From: Punctularia strigosozonata HHB-11173 SS5 | Lineage: Eukaryota > Basidiomycota > Agaricomycetes > Corticiales > Punctulariaceae | Length of the DNA stretch: 64,000 nt | Assembly: GCF_000264995.1 (NCBI RefSeq) | Contig: NW_006767442.1 | Coordinates: 74,246 to 138,245, forward strand | Direction: 5' to 3' | Part shown: piece by piece, positions 31,838 through 43,742 of the stretch | Layout of the letters: each line of letters starts with the position of its first letter | How positions within the stretch are numbered: position 1 is the stretch's first letter | Notes under the pieces: model-generated | What the model saw: the letters and a program-made list of their open reading frames with translations, nothing else | What the model was told of the DNA's origin: nothing | Databases searched by the model: none | Position numbers and translations under genes: made by a program

Positions 31838-32441
31838 TTACATATAGAAGTCGGGCTTGCGGGCATTGATGCCGTACTCTTGCAGGGCGCCGGCAAGATC
31901 CTCCATGGTTAAGGTGGTACGTGTCTTATCCTTACCTTCAGATCAGTCCAAACTACCGGGATGGAATGGATAGCGCACCCTAGCACCACCTGCTGTACGC
32001 GACCGCCCAGCCGATGCATTCGTGCGGATTCGCGCGTGTTGGTACGCATCTGCGGCGATATCGGAAACGAATTTCTGAGCGGCCAGTGACAATAGTCGCT
32101 TTCTGCAGAATATCGAAGGTAGAATGAGGGCTCCAGTCAAGGTCCCGATGAGAAGGGGGACCCTACAATCGGACGTCTTGGCAGTCAAAGCCAACTCGTT
32201 GCAGATAGTAATCCGTGACCTCGTTGGGAATCTGGCGAACACTCCTTGAGATTCATGTGGAACTTACGGCACGAGAACATACCAATGGCTCGTAGTCGTC
32301 TAGCATCAGCAAGAAATCCGCAAGTGTCCTGTCCTTGCGAGCTTGTTCGGCTTGCTGGCGGGAGAGCTGGGGTTGTGATGGCTGAGACGATGTAGCGCTA
32401 GACTGCGTCTGGGACGTCGATGCTTGTTGACTCGAGGACAT
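31838..32441 (-). CDS. TAF10: TAF10, histone-fold subunit of TFIID and SAGA
   Basis: A histone-fold protein shared by the general factor TFIID and the SAGA coactivator. Exon 1 (32441-32283) has a Ser/Gln-rich tail (MSSSQQASTSQTQSSATSSQ), then LADFLLMLDDYEPL. Further exons continue IPNEVTDYYLQRVGFDCQDV, KRLLSLAAQKFVSDIAADAY, QHARIRTNAS and TLTMEDLAGALQEYGINARK, ending PDFYM at 31838. This is the complete TAF10 core with all histone-fold helices. The introns are short GT-AG. An alternative upstream ATG at 32462 would add seven residues. The start lies 131 bp from that of the divergent next gene. Confidence 0.95.
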
Positions 32442-32572
32442 GTTGGATGACGACCTGAGCAAGACCTCGGCGTGGTTGGGGGCAAGGAGGCTTCGCGTGT
32501 CTCACGGACACCGCGTTCGGCTTACCCCGATATTCTCTTGCGGGGTCAAACCCGCTTGCAGACTACTACTCC
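32442..32572. promoter_or_regulatory. 131-bp bidirectional promoter, TAF10 / SUMO-motif gene
   Basis: Two divergent ATGs (32441 minus, 32573 plus) leave only 131 bp, so both promoters must overlap. No TATA box is evident. Confidence 0.6.
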
Positions 32573-34961
32573 ATGGCGAAGAAAAAGAAATCAGGGCCGC
32601 CGTACGACTATTCGAAGTCTGAGAATGCGTATCTCCTCGTGGTCTGGTGCTATGGGATGGACAACGACCGGCCGTCCGAGAGAACACAGATCGATGTCGA
32701 CAGAGCTGGGACGTTCATTGAGGCTGCTACGGGATACCTACCTAATCGGATCTTCACTCGAAAAACCGTAAGTACAGTGATGAGGAACTGCAACCTGTTG
32801 TGTGCGTGAAAGCGTGGTGACGCTTGAGGCGCGAACTCCTCGAACGGCACCATAACACTGTGTTCCTTCATGCAGGAGATGGTTGTCATTGTCGAGCTTC
32901 CCAAAGAGGTGGATTTCACCCCTTTGTATGGCGCACATAGGTGAGTGTCAGATACCGCTGTTTCATCGCTGCGGCACAAGCATCAGAAACGCTGGATCGG
33001 CTGCTGATACGCTCACAAAGATGGTCCGAGTTTGTAGAGTCAAAGTACCTTAAACGTCATCAAGTCCCGAATATGACTACTTTCTTTGAGTACAACTACG
33101 TAACACATGGACCACCTGAACGTATGTTCATAGTTCAAGTCCAACTACTGCGCGCAGCTAACAGAAGTGGCATCGGTAGGGACATGGGAAAACGAATATC
33201 CCGCGGAGGATTATCCCGACAAAGCACATATTGTCGCCTCGTTGAAGCAGCCGTACCCCTACCCTGTGCGTATAAGACCGAGCTATGCACGCTGTCCCAG
33301 CCGTTTTGGCAAGGAGCTCGCGAGAGATCTATTCCCACCACAAGTTGAGATTTCTTCCACAAGAACAGAAGAACCGGTGGTGAAGCCCGAAGAACAACGA
33401 GGAAACCTGTCGGAGCCGCCCCAGCCCGAACCCCAAGTTTTGCTACTAGATCCTCCCGTGAAGATCGAGTACCAGGACCCGGAAAATCATGTCGCGAACA
33501 GTCCTAGTAAAACTGACGTGTTTGCAAGTGAGGTAAGTACCACACCTTTACCACTTGATACCGGTTGATTTCACATACTTCACGTCCTCCATAGGTAACG
33601 GCGTCGGCATTCCGGCCGTATGAACCTCCCTCTCACCATCCTGCGCACGCGCATTATCCTGACCATGTGCAGGGGCGGCCAGATCCTGTGAAACTAGGTT
33701 TGTCACTACCCATGCAAACTTGTTTGGATCTCTGCTCAATCGCAGCTGCAACTGATCATAGAACCGCCGGAACATCAAGAGATGTCCTCCAGTCGCGCCG
33801 GTACGGTACAAACGAGTACCATCCCTGATAGCGATTGATCGTGATTATGGTTCAGCATCGTCGTCGAAATATGATCCTTACGAAGAAGGTATGTCAGACG
33901 TACAGAGCCATCCAACCTTCCGATCATTTCTTTCAACACATTTCAATTGAAACAGAGGAAGCTGCTCAGCTCGCCCTTCGGTTGCCCGTGACAAACATCA
34001 AGCAGGAAGACGGGATAATTTCCGCTGTCCCATCTTGCGCTGTTCCTGTGAAGCAGGAAGATGTGTATACGCCGTCATCAGCACTCGTCGATTATCTCCG
34101 TACTCGTGGTATGTTAGGATGGTTTCCTCTGTAAGTCTCGAAATGCTCATCAGTTCCTCAAGGATCTGCTGTCTTCAATCTTCCACACGAAGGCTCAGGG
34201 CACGATCGTGATATCAGCCGTGGTGTGTTCGATATTTCCAACTGTATTTGCTTAAGCATTAATCTCTGAGCAGCGTATGCGGCGACGAATCACGCAAAGC
34301 AAGAGCAGTGGGATGATAGTGCTGCTCTTCATCCGCCTGATCTCAACTCAACACGAAAAGCACCTTCGACATCGGTGAAGCTAGAACCTCCAGAACCTTC
34401 GATACCGTCATCTATGAGCACTCGTGATCCACGACGGCCATCGCGTAAGTTGAAGTCAATTGGAGCAATGCATACTCAATTCTAATTAAATGCAAACAGC
34501 ACCTTCGACGGCCGTCAAACTCGAACCTCCACAACGTTCAATACCGTTGTCTATGAGTACCCGCGATCCACGGCGGCGTCCGCGTGAGTTAGGATGAGTT
34601 GGTGGGGCATATATACCTAGCTAAACCGAGAGTGCGCGTGGCAGCCTCGCTTGTACGAGTTAAAACAGAAGAGCAAGAGCTTGGCGAGGGCAACCTCGGT
34701 TCGTCAGGTAGGAAGGATTCGATGCAACGAGCCCCCGGCAACGTGGAATATGATCGCAAACACGCTACATCCCTTGCAAGTATGTTGCTGACTGTCTGTG
34801 ATCTACGGTTCGACTGCTGACTTCCGAAATAGCACTATACGGCTCGCATAAGAGACTTAAAGAGGAGGATGTGAACAGGGGTAAGCCGAGTCCACGTCTG
34901 CATGAACATCCCTTGATATTGGTGTCTAGACACGAAACGTATCAAGAAGGAACAAGAATGA
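32573..34961 (+). CDS. Unknown protein with about nine SUMO-acceptor-like motifs and a duplicated exon
   Basis: The folded-looking N-terminal part begins MAKKKKSGPPYDYSKSENAY, continues YLPNRIFTRK and EMVVIVELPKEVDF, then ASETLDRLLIRSQRWSEFVE and YPYPVRIRPSYARCPSRFGK. The remainder is a chain of short exons rich in the consensus psi-K-x-E: VKPE, VKIE, IKQE, VKQE, VKLE (twice), VKTE, LKEE and IKKE. Two neighbouring exons (about 34359-34446 and 34498-34583) encode near-copies of APSTSVKLEPPEPSIPSSMS and end in RDPRRP. The final residues are KRIKKEQE. Regular psi-KxE sites suggest a multiply SUMOylated nuclear protein; this is inference. No known domain was recognised. Exon joins in the middle (33540-34300) are approximate. 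Confidence 0.7.
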
Positions 34962-35499
34962 TCTTACATACATGACATGCATTTTTAGCTTGTAATTGTA
35001 TGGTAGTAATACGCTTCGACTGCGCTCACCAATTGCGAGGCATATCATCGGCATACTTAACCTGTTGGTTGACTCGGTTGACGTCATGACGCGTGAAGCC
35101 ACGCGAGAGCGTGACTCTTCCTCAGTCCTTTTCGATTCAGCGTTGTCCTCGCCGTAGGTGGCATGACTGCAATAGATTTGCCAATGGTCGACTCTCGTGG
35201 CACAGATAACCCGTCGCCTTTGATCGTGTAAACGGCATTCTTCGTCTCCAGTACAATACCAGCCTGTTCTCTCTTGAGTTTGTGGTTCTGCTTCTTCACG
35301 AGTCATGAGGAGCTCCTGCCGCTGTTCCCCGACATCTGAACGCTTCCTGAAGCTGTGTGAGCGGACCGTCGGCTGCTCAAGATGATGCATATGACCCTGG
35401 TACGGGCGTACGCATCGCAAAAGCGCTCATCAGCTGACAGTGTTGCTTTAGGGCTTATAACTCATCATGCCTTGAGCCCAGCCGTTGCTTCAATACGCC
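34962..35499. other. Region with one weak minus-strand frame
   Basis: Between 35299 and 35084 a minus-strand frame reads QNHKLKREQAGIVLETKNAV and STIGKSIAVMPPTARTTLNR, which looks protein-like but has no family match and no fixed start. It may be part of a small gene on the minus strand or chance. The 200 bp next to 35500 should hold the GH29 gene's promoter. Confidence 0.3.
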
Positions 35500-38400
35500 A
35501 TGCTCGCAATCCTTATATGTGCTTGTTTTCCGCTCGTCAAGGCCGTAAACATACTACAATATTTGTCTGTACCGCTGCTCATCAGTGACCTTTTCAACAA
35601 TCAAGCTGCATCTACCAACGGGTCCTTCGGAGACTTCGATGGATCTGGGGGTTCCTACGATGGATCCATTCTGCCGACTGGCTCCTGGGCATACGATGGA
35701 ATCATAGTTCGTGTTAGACTCGTATCACCGTCATGCTGAGGGTTGATCAGGACTCATAGTATGAACTACCCGCGTCGTGGGGTGGTTCCGTTTCAGACAA
35801 CGTCATTGCAGAAGGGCAAGTAATCGAGCTTTCGAAGCCCACAATCATTCATGAGTTACATCTCTTATACGCCGGCGGTATGTCATCTACTTCAAGTATG
35901 CATGGGTTGGCCTAATAGAAGTAGACGGAAGCGATAAAGCATTCAGTGAGGGTTTCGCGCACCTGTCTGCCAGTGGCTGAACGTCGCGTCGACCTGTTTT
36001 CGGTTAATCAAAAAGATTTCAACCTCACTTATGCAGACAACACGACAGAGCAATTCCAGCGTGAGTTTCCGCCTCGAACACCTCTCACCGGGTGTTGATG
36101 AATTACGTAGTTGCCGCAAAGAGCTGGGGCGACAGTCCTGGTGCTGTTTTGACGTTAAGAAAGCAACTGAGCTCATTCGCATACACGCTAATAATCTTGC
36201 AGCCCATTCCGGTTCATCTCCAACGGCTCCGACGTAGACTGGAACTCGACAACAATTCAGCAATGGTCGACGTCTCTTCCCTCGCGCAACGCGTTGACAA
36301 GCATCACACTGCCGCAGAGCGGTGCAACGTCGCGTCTGCATCTGTTTGCTATATCCATGACACCATCGGTAGTGGATGCTTCTCACGATGCAGGGCCTTT
36401 GCTTTCCGTGCGTCGTGCGCGGTTCACGACTAGATGGGAATCTGTCGGCGGCAAGCGGGCGCAAGCCGTTGAAGTGACGTTGGATAACCTGCTTCCAATC
36501 AACGCGTTTTCCGAGAACACCTCCATCACGAACCCCATCACTATCGAACTGTCCGGCACACAACTTCGGACGGTGAAACCTGCGGTTATCAACCGCCTCG
36601 TTGCTTCGGACCGTGTTCGTGTAGATGTTCTCGTGGCTGATGGTGCAAGTGGCAACGCTACGGTGACTGTCAAGGACCACACTGGAAACACCCTCGGTCA
36701 ATCCGACGGATGGCTCGTAACACCTTTGCCGGGGGTTTGGTCAAACGACCCCTCCCTCCTTCTCACACACGAGACCCCCACTTGGGTGAGCACCTGCTAA
36801 TCACTCAGTGGTGTCACCTCGCTTATCGCAACGGTCTAGTGGAACGAAGCGAAATATGGTATATTGTATGTGCTACAACTATTGATATCGGTGACCAGCA
36901 TGGCATAGCTTACATTGCCGCAGCATTCATTGGGGGATATACTCATATCCGGCTTGGGCTCCGCCACAACAATACGCGGAGTGGTATGAGTCCGTACACA
37001 ATTGCTCTCCTCTCGCTCTCAAGGCTCACAATTCTGTCAGCTGGGACTTGCATAATCCTTCCAACTCGAGCAGCCCAACCTGGGAGCACCATCTGCAGAC
37101 TTACGGACCAGTGGGACTCGATTGTCGAACGTTCAATATATTAAGCTGATCGCTTATGTACCAGGATGTGGTTTACGACGATTTCATTGTGAACTTCACT
37201 GCGAGCAAGTTCAATGCTAGCTCGTGGGTGGATCTCTTCGACAGAGCTGGGGCGAAGTACTTTGTCCTCGTAACAGTGAGTGTTGTCAATGAAACATTTG
37301 ATTCTATCATTGATTGTACGCAAGAAACACCATGACGGGTATGCCTTGTTCGACTCTGGCAACACCACTCATCGGGCAAGTGTTTATCTGGGCCCTGGAC
37401 GTGATTTGGTGGACGAACTCTTCACTGTTGCTAAGAAAGAGAAACCAAATCTGCATCGTGGGACCTACTATTCTCTGCCTGAATGGTAAGAGGACCAACG
37501 TGCGTTCTTGTGGTGGGGAGAGGCTAAAGTGCTCACCCAATCAGGTTCAACCCCGACTTCGCCAAGTATGGTTTCGCAGAATGGCCAGGCGGACTGGCTC
37601 ATAACGCCTTCAACGCGTCTGAGCTGGAGCCATACACTGGCAGGCTGAACATCAGCGACTATCTACAAGATCTACAACTTCCCCAGATGCTACTGCTTGC
37701 TCAGAAATACGACACGGAAATTATGGTACGGTTGATCCTTCGAGGCCTCAAGGCGCGAAACTGAGCTCTGGCTCAGTGGTGCGATATTGGTGGTCCGAAT
37801 ATGACGCTGGAGTTCGAAGCACAATTCTATAACCACGCCCAGGCACATGGGAAGCAAGTCACGATCAACAATCGTACGTCTGCGCGTGGAACCAAGCATC
37901 TCGGTTTATCTTATGATCTTCAACTAGGATGTGGGGTGCCGCAATCCGATTTTGACACCCCGGAGTACACGAAATTCAATGCCATTCAGACGCGCAAGTG
38001 GGAGACGAGCGAGGGAATGGGTGAGTTTTGACGTCCAGTGGACTACGCTACCTGCTCACAGGAATCGGCTAGATCCGTTCAGGTATGTAGGCTCAGTTAC
38101 CCGCACGAGAAAAGCGGACTGAAATCTGCGCCGTCGTGTAGTTATGGACTCAACAGCGCCACGAACGCTTCGCAATATAAGAACGCAACTACTATCGTCC
38201 AGTCGCTTGTGGATATAGTGTCGAAGAACGGAAATTTGTCAGTCGGTTCAACTTGCGCGACTGTCATGACAGCTAATCAGATTGCAACTAGCCTGCTGGA
38301 TATTGGACCCAATGCTGAGGGTGAAATAATTGAAGCTATGTCCAACAACCTGCTCGCTGCGGGTGAATGGTTGGCGAACTCAGGGGATTGTGTTTACGCC

Positions 38401-38793
38401 ACCGTACGTGCCTGTTCGTTCTTGCTAGTTATCTGACCACTAACAATAGAGCAGGACTACTGGTTCAAAGGTTCACAATCATGGAATGCGAACTCCACCT
38501 TTGATATCCGGTTCCTGACGACGCCAACGTCGTTCTGCGTCGTTTCCTTCACCAAACCCCAGTTGAATACAAGCGCCAGCTCCTCCACGCTCACGGTTAC
38601 AGAGAGGACCCCCATCCTACCGGGGGATAAGATCTTCTATCTTGGTAATGGGGGTGACGGAGAAGAAGTGCAGTGGAACGTGGATAGTAATGCGGGGCTG
38701 TTGACTATCACGATCCCGGCGTCCACGAACCTTGAACCAGCCGGCGGTGCCGAAGCCTGGGCGTTCCAGGTTCAATATCAGACCAAGCATTGA
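35500..38793 (+). CDS. Secreted GH29 alpha-L-fucosidase, many exons
   Basis: Hydrolyses terminal alpha-linked fucose outside the cell. The signal peptide is MLAILICACFPLVKA. An N-terminal region (SWGGSVSDNVIAEGQ, PTIIHELHLLYAGG; later VEVTLDNLLPINAFSEN and TVTVKDHTGNTLGQSDGW) precedes the catalytic barrel: DVVYDDFIVNFTASKFNASS, WVDLFDRAGAKYFVLVT, KHHDGYALFDSGNTTHRAS, LHRGTYYSLPEWFNPDFAKY, then WCDIGGPNMTLEF across an intron near 37724-37774. The Asp of WCDIGG is the expected nucleophile. SYGLNSATNASQYKNATTIV and LLDIGPNAEGEIIEAMSN follow, then a C-terminal beta domain ending FQVQYQTKH. Introns are frequent and short. All main family blocks are present, so it is probably functional. It converges on CCT8 with 91 bp between stops. 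Confidence 0.92.
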
Positions 38794-38884
38794 AAAGGTT
38801 CCTTGCTCCCGCGATTCAGTACCATTAGCAAGCATTGTACAGATATCATTTTGGTGGCGTCGTCTACGAGAACTGTTGCTCGAT

Positions 38885-40903
38885 CTAGTCCTCGTCCCAG
38901 TTACCCGCCTGCTGCGGGATTTTCGGGCCACCTGCAGGTTTGCTCATGATGATGCTGTCGACTGCAAGAACGGAGGTCGCCGCCTCCGTCGCAAGCTTGA
39001 TCGCCCACGACTTGGCCGCGAGGGGGTCGAGGATTTTGTACTCCGTCGCGGACAACGTGCCATCTGTCTCCTTTTCGACGTCGACGCCCCACGCCTCGCC
39101 GCCTGCCTGCTCATGCTTCGCCCAGAGTCGGCTGACAACCTCATTTCCCTCGGCGCCGCCCAACGCGTTCTCGGCCAGCGTTCGCGGCACGACCTCTAAC
39201 GCCTGTGCATACCGCTTCACGGCGTGCTGCGCCAGACCTCGTAATCCCGCTCCATATTGTTCAATCCGCTTCGCGAGCTCCAACTCCGTGGCGCCCGCGC
39301 CCGGAACGAGTCGCGGGTCCTTCAGCAGCGACTTGATCACATTAACGCCGTCGTCAACCGCGCGCTCGAGATCGTCGAGGTGGTTCGTCGTCGCCCCACG
39401 CAACACAATCGTAGCTGTTCGTGTCTTCTCACCCGGAGCGCTCGGATCGAAGCCCTCCGCCTCGTCACCCGGCCCAAGCTGACGCAGCACAGTCACGCGG
39501 TCACCACCGACCTCGATGCACTCAAAGATATCGACGCTCCCCGCTTCCTCTGGCGTAGGCGCGCCAATGCGCGCGAGTGGGGTAGCGTTTACGACGCGAC
39601 AAAGCCGGCGGAGCTCGAACTTGGAGAGCACCTTGAGGACAGCGATGTTGAAACGGTCAAGGTAATGCAGCGCGAGCTCGCCAACAGAGGAGCCGGCGAC
39701 GATGACTTTGACACCGCTGTCGGCTATTTCTTTGAAGATCTGACGATGTGGATCAGTTACGCGGTACAAGAGGGGAAAGGGCAAATGAACCTTCTCCATG
39801 TGTTTCTCCTCTCCCCGAGTGAAGTTCAACATCTCGTCCGCGTTCTTGATCAGGACGGTTCCTTTGGTTTCCGTCTGTGCGATGTCCAATCCACACGTGT
39901 AAACCGCTACTTTCGCCTTGGCGACTCTTTTGATGTGCCCTAGACAATGATAAATCTCAGCCATGTCTCGCCAACTTTAAGGCAAGCGCTAACATACCTT
40001 CCGGCTCTCTTCCGAACACCATACCTTGGACGACCTTGGATCCGGCTAGGCTTCCACCCATAATCTTGACGACACGAACATTGTCAACGTTGAAGTTCTT
40101 GGGATTTTCAGGCATGACGGCAAGGGCGGCTTCCGCTACCAACGCGGCCAAAGTGTCTTCTTGACCATATTGCTTGGATGCAATAGATGGCTTGACAGCA
40201 ATAGCAAGGGAGGATAGGTTAAGAGGAGATGCAAGAGATGAAGTCGACAGCTCTGAAAATAATGAGTAAATTGCGAGTAAGAGTACCGGATGCACAGCAC
40301 GTACTCTCGAGTTCGGCCAAAGCTCTAGTGCTCGCGAGTTCATAACCCTTGATTACTTCGGATGGGTGGAGGCCCATTATGAGCAGATGTTCCGCCTTTT
40401 TGAGTAGCTCTCCGGCAAAGATGAGAACCGTGTTGGTGGCATCACCCATCTTGCGAGCCAAATGTCAGTCCTTCGGTCGATGGAGGTGGTATGTACTACA
40501 CACCTCTTGCTCCTGCGCCTGACTTGCCATGACCAACAGCTTTGCGGCTGGGTGCACAACCTCGATCTCGCGGATGATCGTCGCAGCATCCGAGGTGACG
40601 AATAGTTTGCCAAGATGGTTGATGAGGAGTTTATTCCGGCCTGTGCTTTGGGTTATCGAAAGCGATTCATACGTGTTAGTGAGGAAGTTGCGTACCATTG
40701 GGGCCGAAAGATGTCCTGACAAGATCGGAGAGCTCGTTCACTGCCTGGATGTTGCGGAGAACGGCATCCTCCAATCCAGAAATATGCTACCAAACCACCC
40801 TTACATCAGCAATGTGTACGCCACCATACAGGTCAATGTAATGCACCTTGTACCCATCCTTGAATAGCTGGATGTTGTTCGCCTTCGGGACCTTGAGCGA
40901 CAT
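38885..40903 (-). CDS. CCT8: CCT8, theta subunit of the cytosolic chaperonin TRiC/CCT
   Basis: Part of the eight-subunit ring that folds actin, tubulin and many WD proteins, among them Cdc20/Cdh1. Start MSLKVPKANNIQLFKDGYK at 40903 is the family N terminus. Blocks follow in order: LEDAVLRNIQAVNELSDLVR, GRNKLLINHLGKLFVTSDAA, HPAAKLLVMASQAQEQE, the ATPase motif MGDATNTVLIFAGELLKKAE, VRVVKIMGGSLAGSKVVQGM, then a long last exon with KVAVYTCGLDIAQTETKGTV, the apical domain and the equatorial ending GPKIPQQAGNWDED. Some eight short GT-AG introns lie in the 5' half, while the 3' half is one exon. Complete. The next gene is divergent, 119 bp away. Confidence 0.95.
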
Positions 40904-41022
40904 GTCGACCTTGGTGATTTTGCGCGAAGGGCGCGACTGAGAAAGGGCTGCAGCAGCAGAACGCGTCCGACGCGTGCACTGCATTCCATCACTCCATCCT
41001 CTGCCACCACATCGCAAGGAGG
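40904..41022. promoter_or_regulatory. 119-bp bidirectional promoter, CCT8 / SDR-like gene
   Basis: The divergent ATGs at 40903 (minus) and 41023 (plus) are separated by 119 bp. No TATA box was seen. Confidence 0.6.
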
Positions 41023-42685
41023 ATGGTCCTCAAAATATTGGGTGCGACCTTGAATGCTGTCCTTCCGTCGAACTACTACAAGCATGCTGCGGCTGTGGTA
41101 GTCGGGACGGTTGTCATCCGAGCATTTGCGCAGGGCCGGACCACTGACCGCGAGCGGGACTTGCATGCTAGGACCGTCCTGCTCACGGTGAATAAGTAGC
41201 GTCATCTCTACAAGCTGCAAGCTCATCAGTCTATCATAGGGTGGATTCACGCCCTTGGGCTTGACCTTGGCGCAGCAGTTAGCTCAGAGGGGTGCCCACC
41301 TCATTCTTCTCTCCTCTGAGCCCATCAACTCCCCCCGCGTCGAACTCCTCGTCGAGCTCCTGCGCACCCAGACGTCTAACGACCAGATCTTCGCTGACGA
41401 ATGCGACCTCAAATCTCCCGCATCAATCAAAGCGTTCTGCACCAAGTTCCTCACCGGGAACGAGACCCGACTGGATGCCATCGTCTTCGCGCACGAATAC
41501 CAGCACATCGGCGCCGTACTCGGATCCACAGACGAAACCCGGAGGCAAGACGAGAAGGAGCGCGAAGCAGGGTCTATGGCCACCTTCTTGATCACCACTC
41601 TTCTCCTCCCTGCGCTGCTAGTCGCGCCCGTTGAACGTGACATCCGCATCGTTAACGTGGTTAACCCCTTCTACGCCGCCGCCGCGCCGCACTACTCTCC
41701 GATGTCTTCGCTCCCGCTTGCTCCCTCTCCCCCTCATTCTTCGCCAACATCTTCCCACGCGATCCCCACACCTCCCTCTCCCGCGTCGTCGTCTGTTTAC
41801 ATCCTGGAGGGCCATCGCGCTCTGAGGACCGCCATACTCACCCGTCACCTCCAACGGATCCTCGACGCTCTCCCTAACCGGTCAGCCCCTCCCCCGACGG
41901 AGAGCGAAAGCAGCACTATCCCCGTTGTGAGCGGACAAGCGCAGCGCTCGAACATTGTCGCCGTTTCTGTCTCTCCTGGAATCAGTCGTTCGGACACCGT
42001 ATCGAGAATCTTAGGTGCCGACCGCGATTCGGCCACAACATTTTCGTGGCTCGGATTATTGATGTACGTGATTGTGTCCCTTTGAATTTGCTTTGATCGA
42101 GTGCTAATACGAGCGTTCAGATATATCCTTCTCCAACCCGTCCTCTTCATCTTCACCAAATCGTCTTCTGTGGCCCTGCAATCTGTCCTGCATGTGCTAT
42201 TCCTCCCTACACCGTTTAAGTCTCTCGAAAACGCGAGCACTGGCCCGACGTCTCTGGTCCCCAAAAGGAGAGGCGAGGAAATCTTGAAACCGGGAGCGCT
42301 CTACGCGGATTGCAGTGTCGTACGGGTACAAGTGCCTACACCACCCACCACCGACGATCCTTCAGCGGATGCCCCTTCGTCTGACCCAACTCCAGCGCCA
42401 GCGCCCACGACAGCGCCAGAGAAGCCCACATCCGACTCTAACGTCGACCCTAAGTCGGGCCTCCAGTCCATCCCTGACGACCATGAGTACGGCGGCGAGC
42501 TGGTCGGGCGGCTCACCTGGGAGTCGTTCGAGCAGCAGCTCAGGGACTGGGAGCGCACTAATCCCGAGCCTGCGCCGCATCACACGCCGGCACCCCAGAC
42601 GAGTGAGAAGGGCGCGATTCCGAGCACTCCACCGCAGACGGCGCCGGTCGAACTAGAAGAGGAGGGCGCGGACGTGTATCATTGA
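41023..42685 (+). CDS. Membrane-anchored short-chain dehydrogenase-like protein
   Basis: Start MVLKILGATLNAVLPSNYYK with a membrane segment (HAAAVVVGTVVIRAF), then RDLHARTVLLTGGFTPLGLT: a Rossmann TGG-x3-LG nucleotide-binding turn formed across the first intron. DLKSPASIKAFCTKFL and LDAIVFAHEYQHIGAV fit the next SDR strands. The place where the SDR Y-x-x-x-K pair is expected reads SVYILEGHRALRTAILTRHL, lacking Lys at +4, so classic catalysis is doubtful. A second hydrophobic segment (YILLQPVLFIFTK) and a Pro/Thr-rich tail ending EEEGADVYH follow. The second intron begins GTACGTG after LGLL. It resembles a group of fungal SDR-like membrane proteins; substrate unknown. Confidence 0.8.
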
Positions 42686-43742
42686 GAGAAAGAGGTAGGA
42701 GGTAGAGACTTGATTGACGAACCATTACGATCTTTCATCACTGCGGACTTACGGTTTGGATATGCATACCACATCTATATGCACGCAGCACTAATGCATT
42801 GCACATCTCGCATCATGATTATCAAAGAGTGGACGACCTTCGATTTCTTTGAGACCATCAGGAGGTGCAGTTCAGCGATGCGGATCGATGCTTCGTCTGT
42901 TTGCCGGCCTTGAATTTCATCACGAGCTCTAGGGCACGACGGCAACGCCAGCAACCTCATTACCTCAAGCTCGAAGCCCAGTCTGTGTCACACTGCCCAA
43001 ATCTGATTAAAGTGCTGACAAAATGCTTCGGACAGACCAATCCGTCGAGTATCTCCACAACGAGGTTCCGTCGGCGCGTTCAACCAAACGTCGTCATTGT
43101 TATAGAACATGGTCGAATTGGGCAGCCCCACTAGTGCTGGCTGTGCGTGTCCTGTGTGCTCTTGCGGAATGCTAAGGCAGAGTCATCGTTGTGACCACGG
43201 GTCGCTTGGGCGTGCACCAACTTGCCGGACTGAAACGACAGCAGCCCTGGGTCGTCCACGGGCACGCTCTCCCTACGTGCGACTGTGCCTGTTCTGCAGA
43301 ATCTCGAGATGCGTAATGAAGGCAACTTTTGCCTTCACCTCTTATGCTACACGCCTGACAGCATGAGTGCCTTTGAGGTGTACGTTATTCATCCGTTTGC
43401 CAGGAGTTGATGGGCGCTGATCACGACCTTTGCCACGCCCAGGCTCACGATCTCAGTAACCGATGAATATCATTGACGCATGGCATCCGAAGAATGCGGA
43501 GCGACTCCGGGCGCACAACGCATCAACAAAAGCAGCAGCCGTGCCTGGCAGCCTCTTCGTCCTAACGGCGGCACGGTTCGACGGCAAATGGACATAGGCG
43601 TGAACGGGAGCGTGGCTGCGGTCCCTGTTGCATTTCATATGCAGTACGCGGAACCCGAATACATGTATAAAGGTCGGGGGGGGGCGCACGAGTGGTCAGC
43701 AGGCGAGTCGATCCTTGGTTCTCACTTCCGCACAACTGTCCG
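42686..43742. promoter_or_regulatory. Upstream region of the Cys-rich secreted protein, TATA box at 43666
   Basis: 1.06 kb without a supported gene. A TATAAAGG box at 43666-43673, followed by a G run, lies 70 bp before the ATG at 43743 and is probably its core promoter. Confidence 0.55.
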
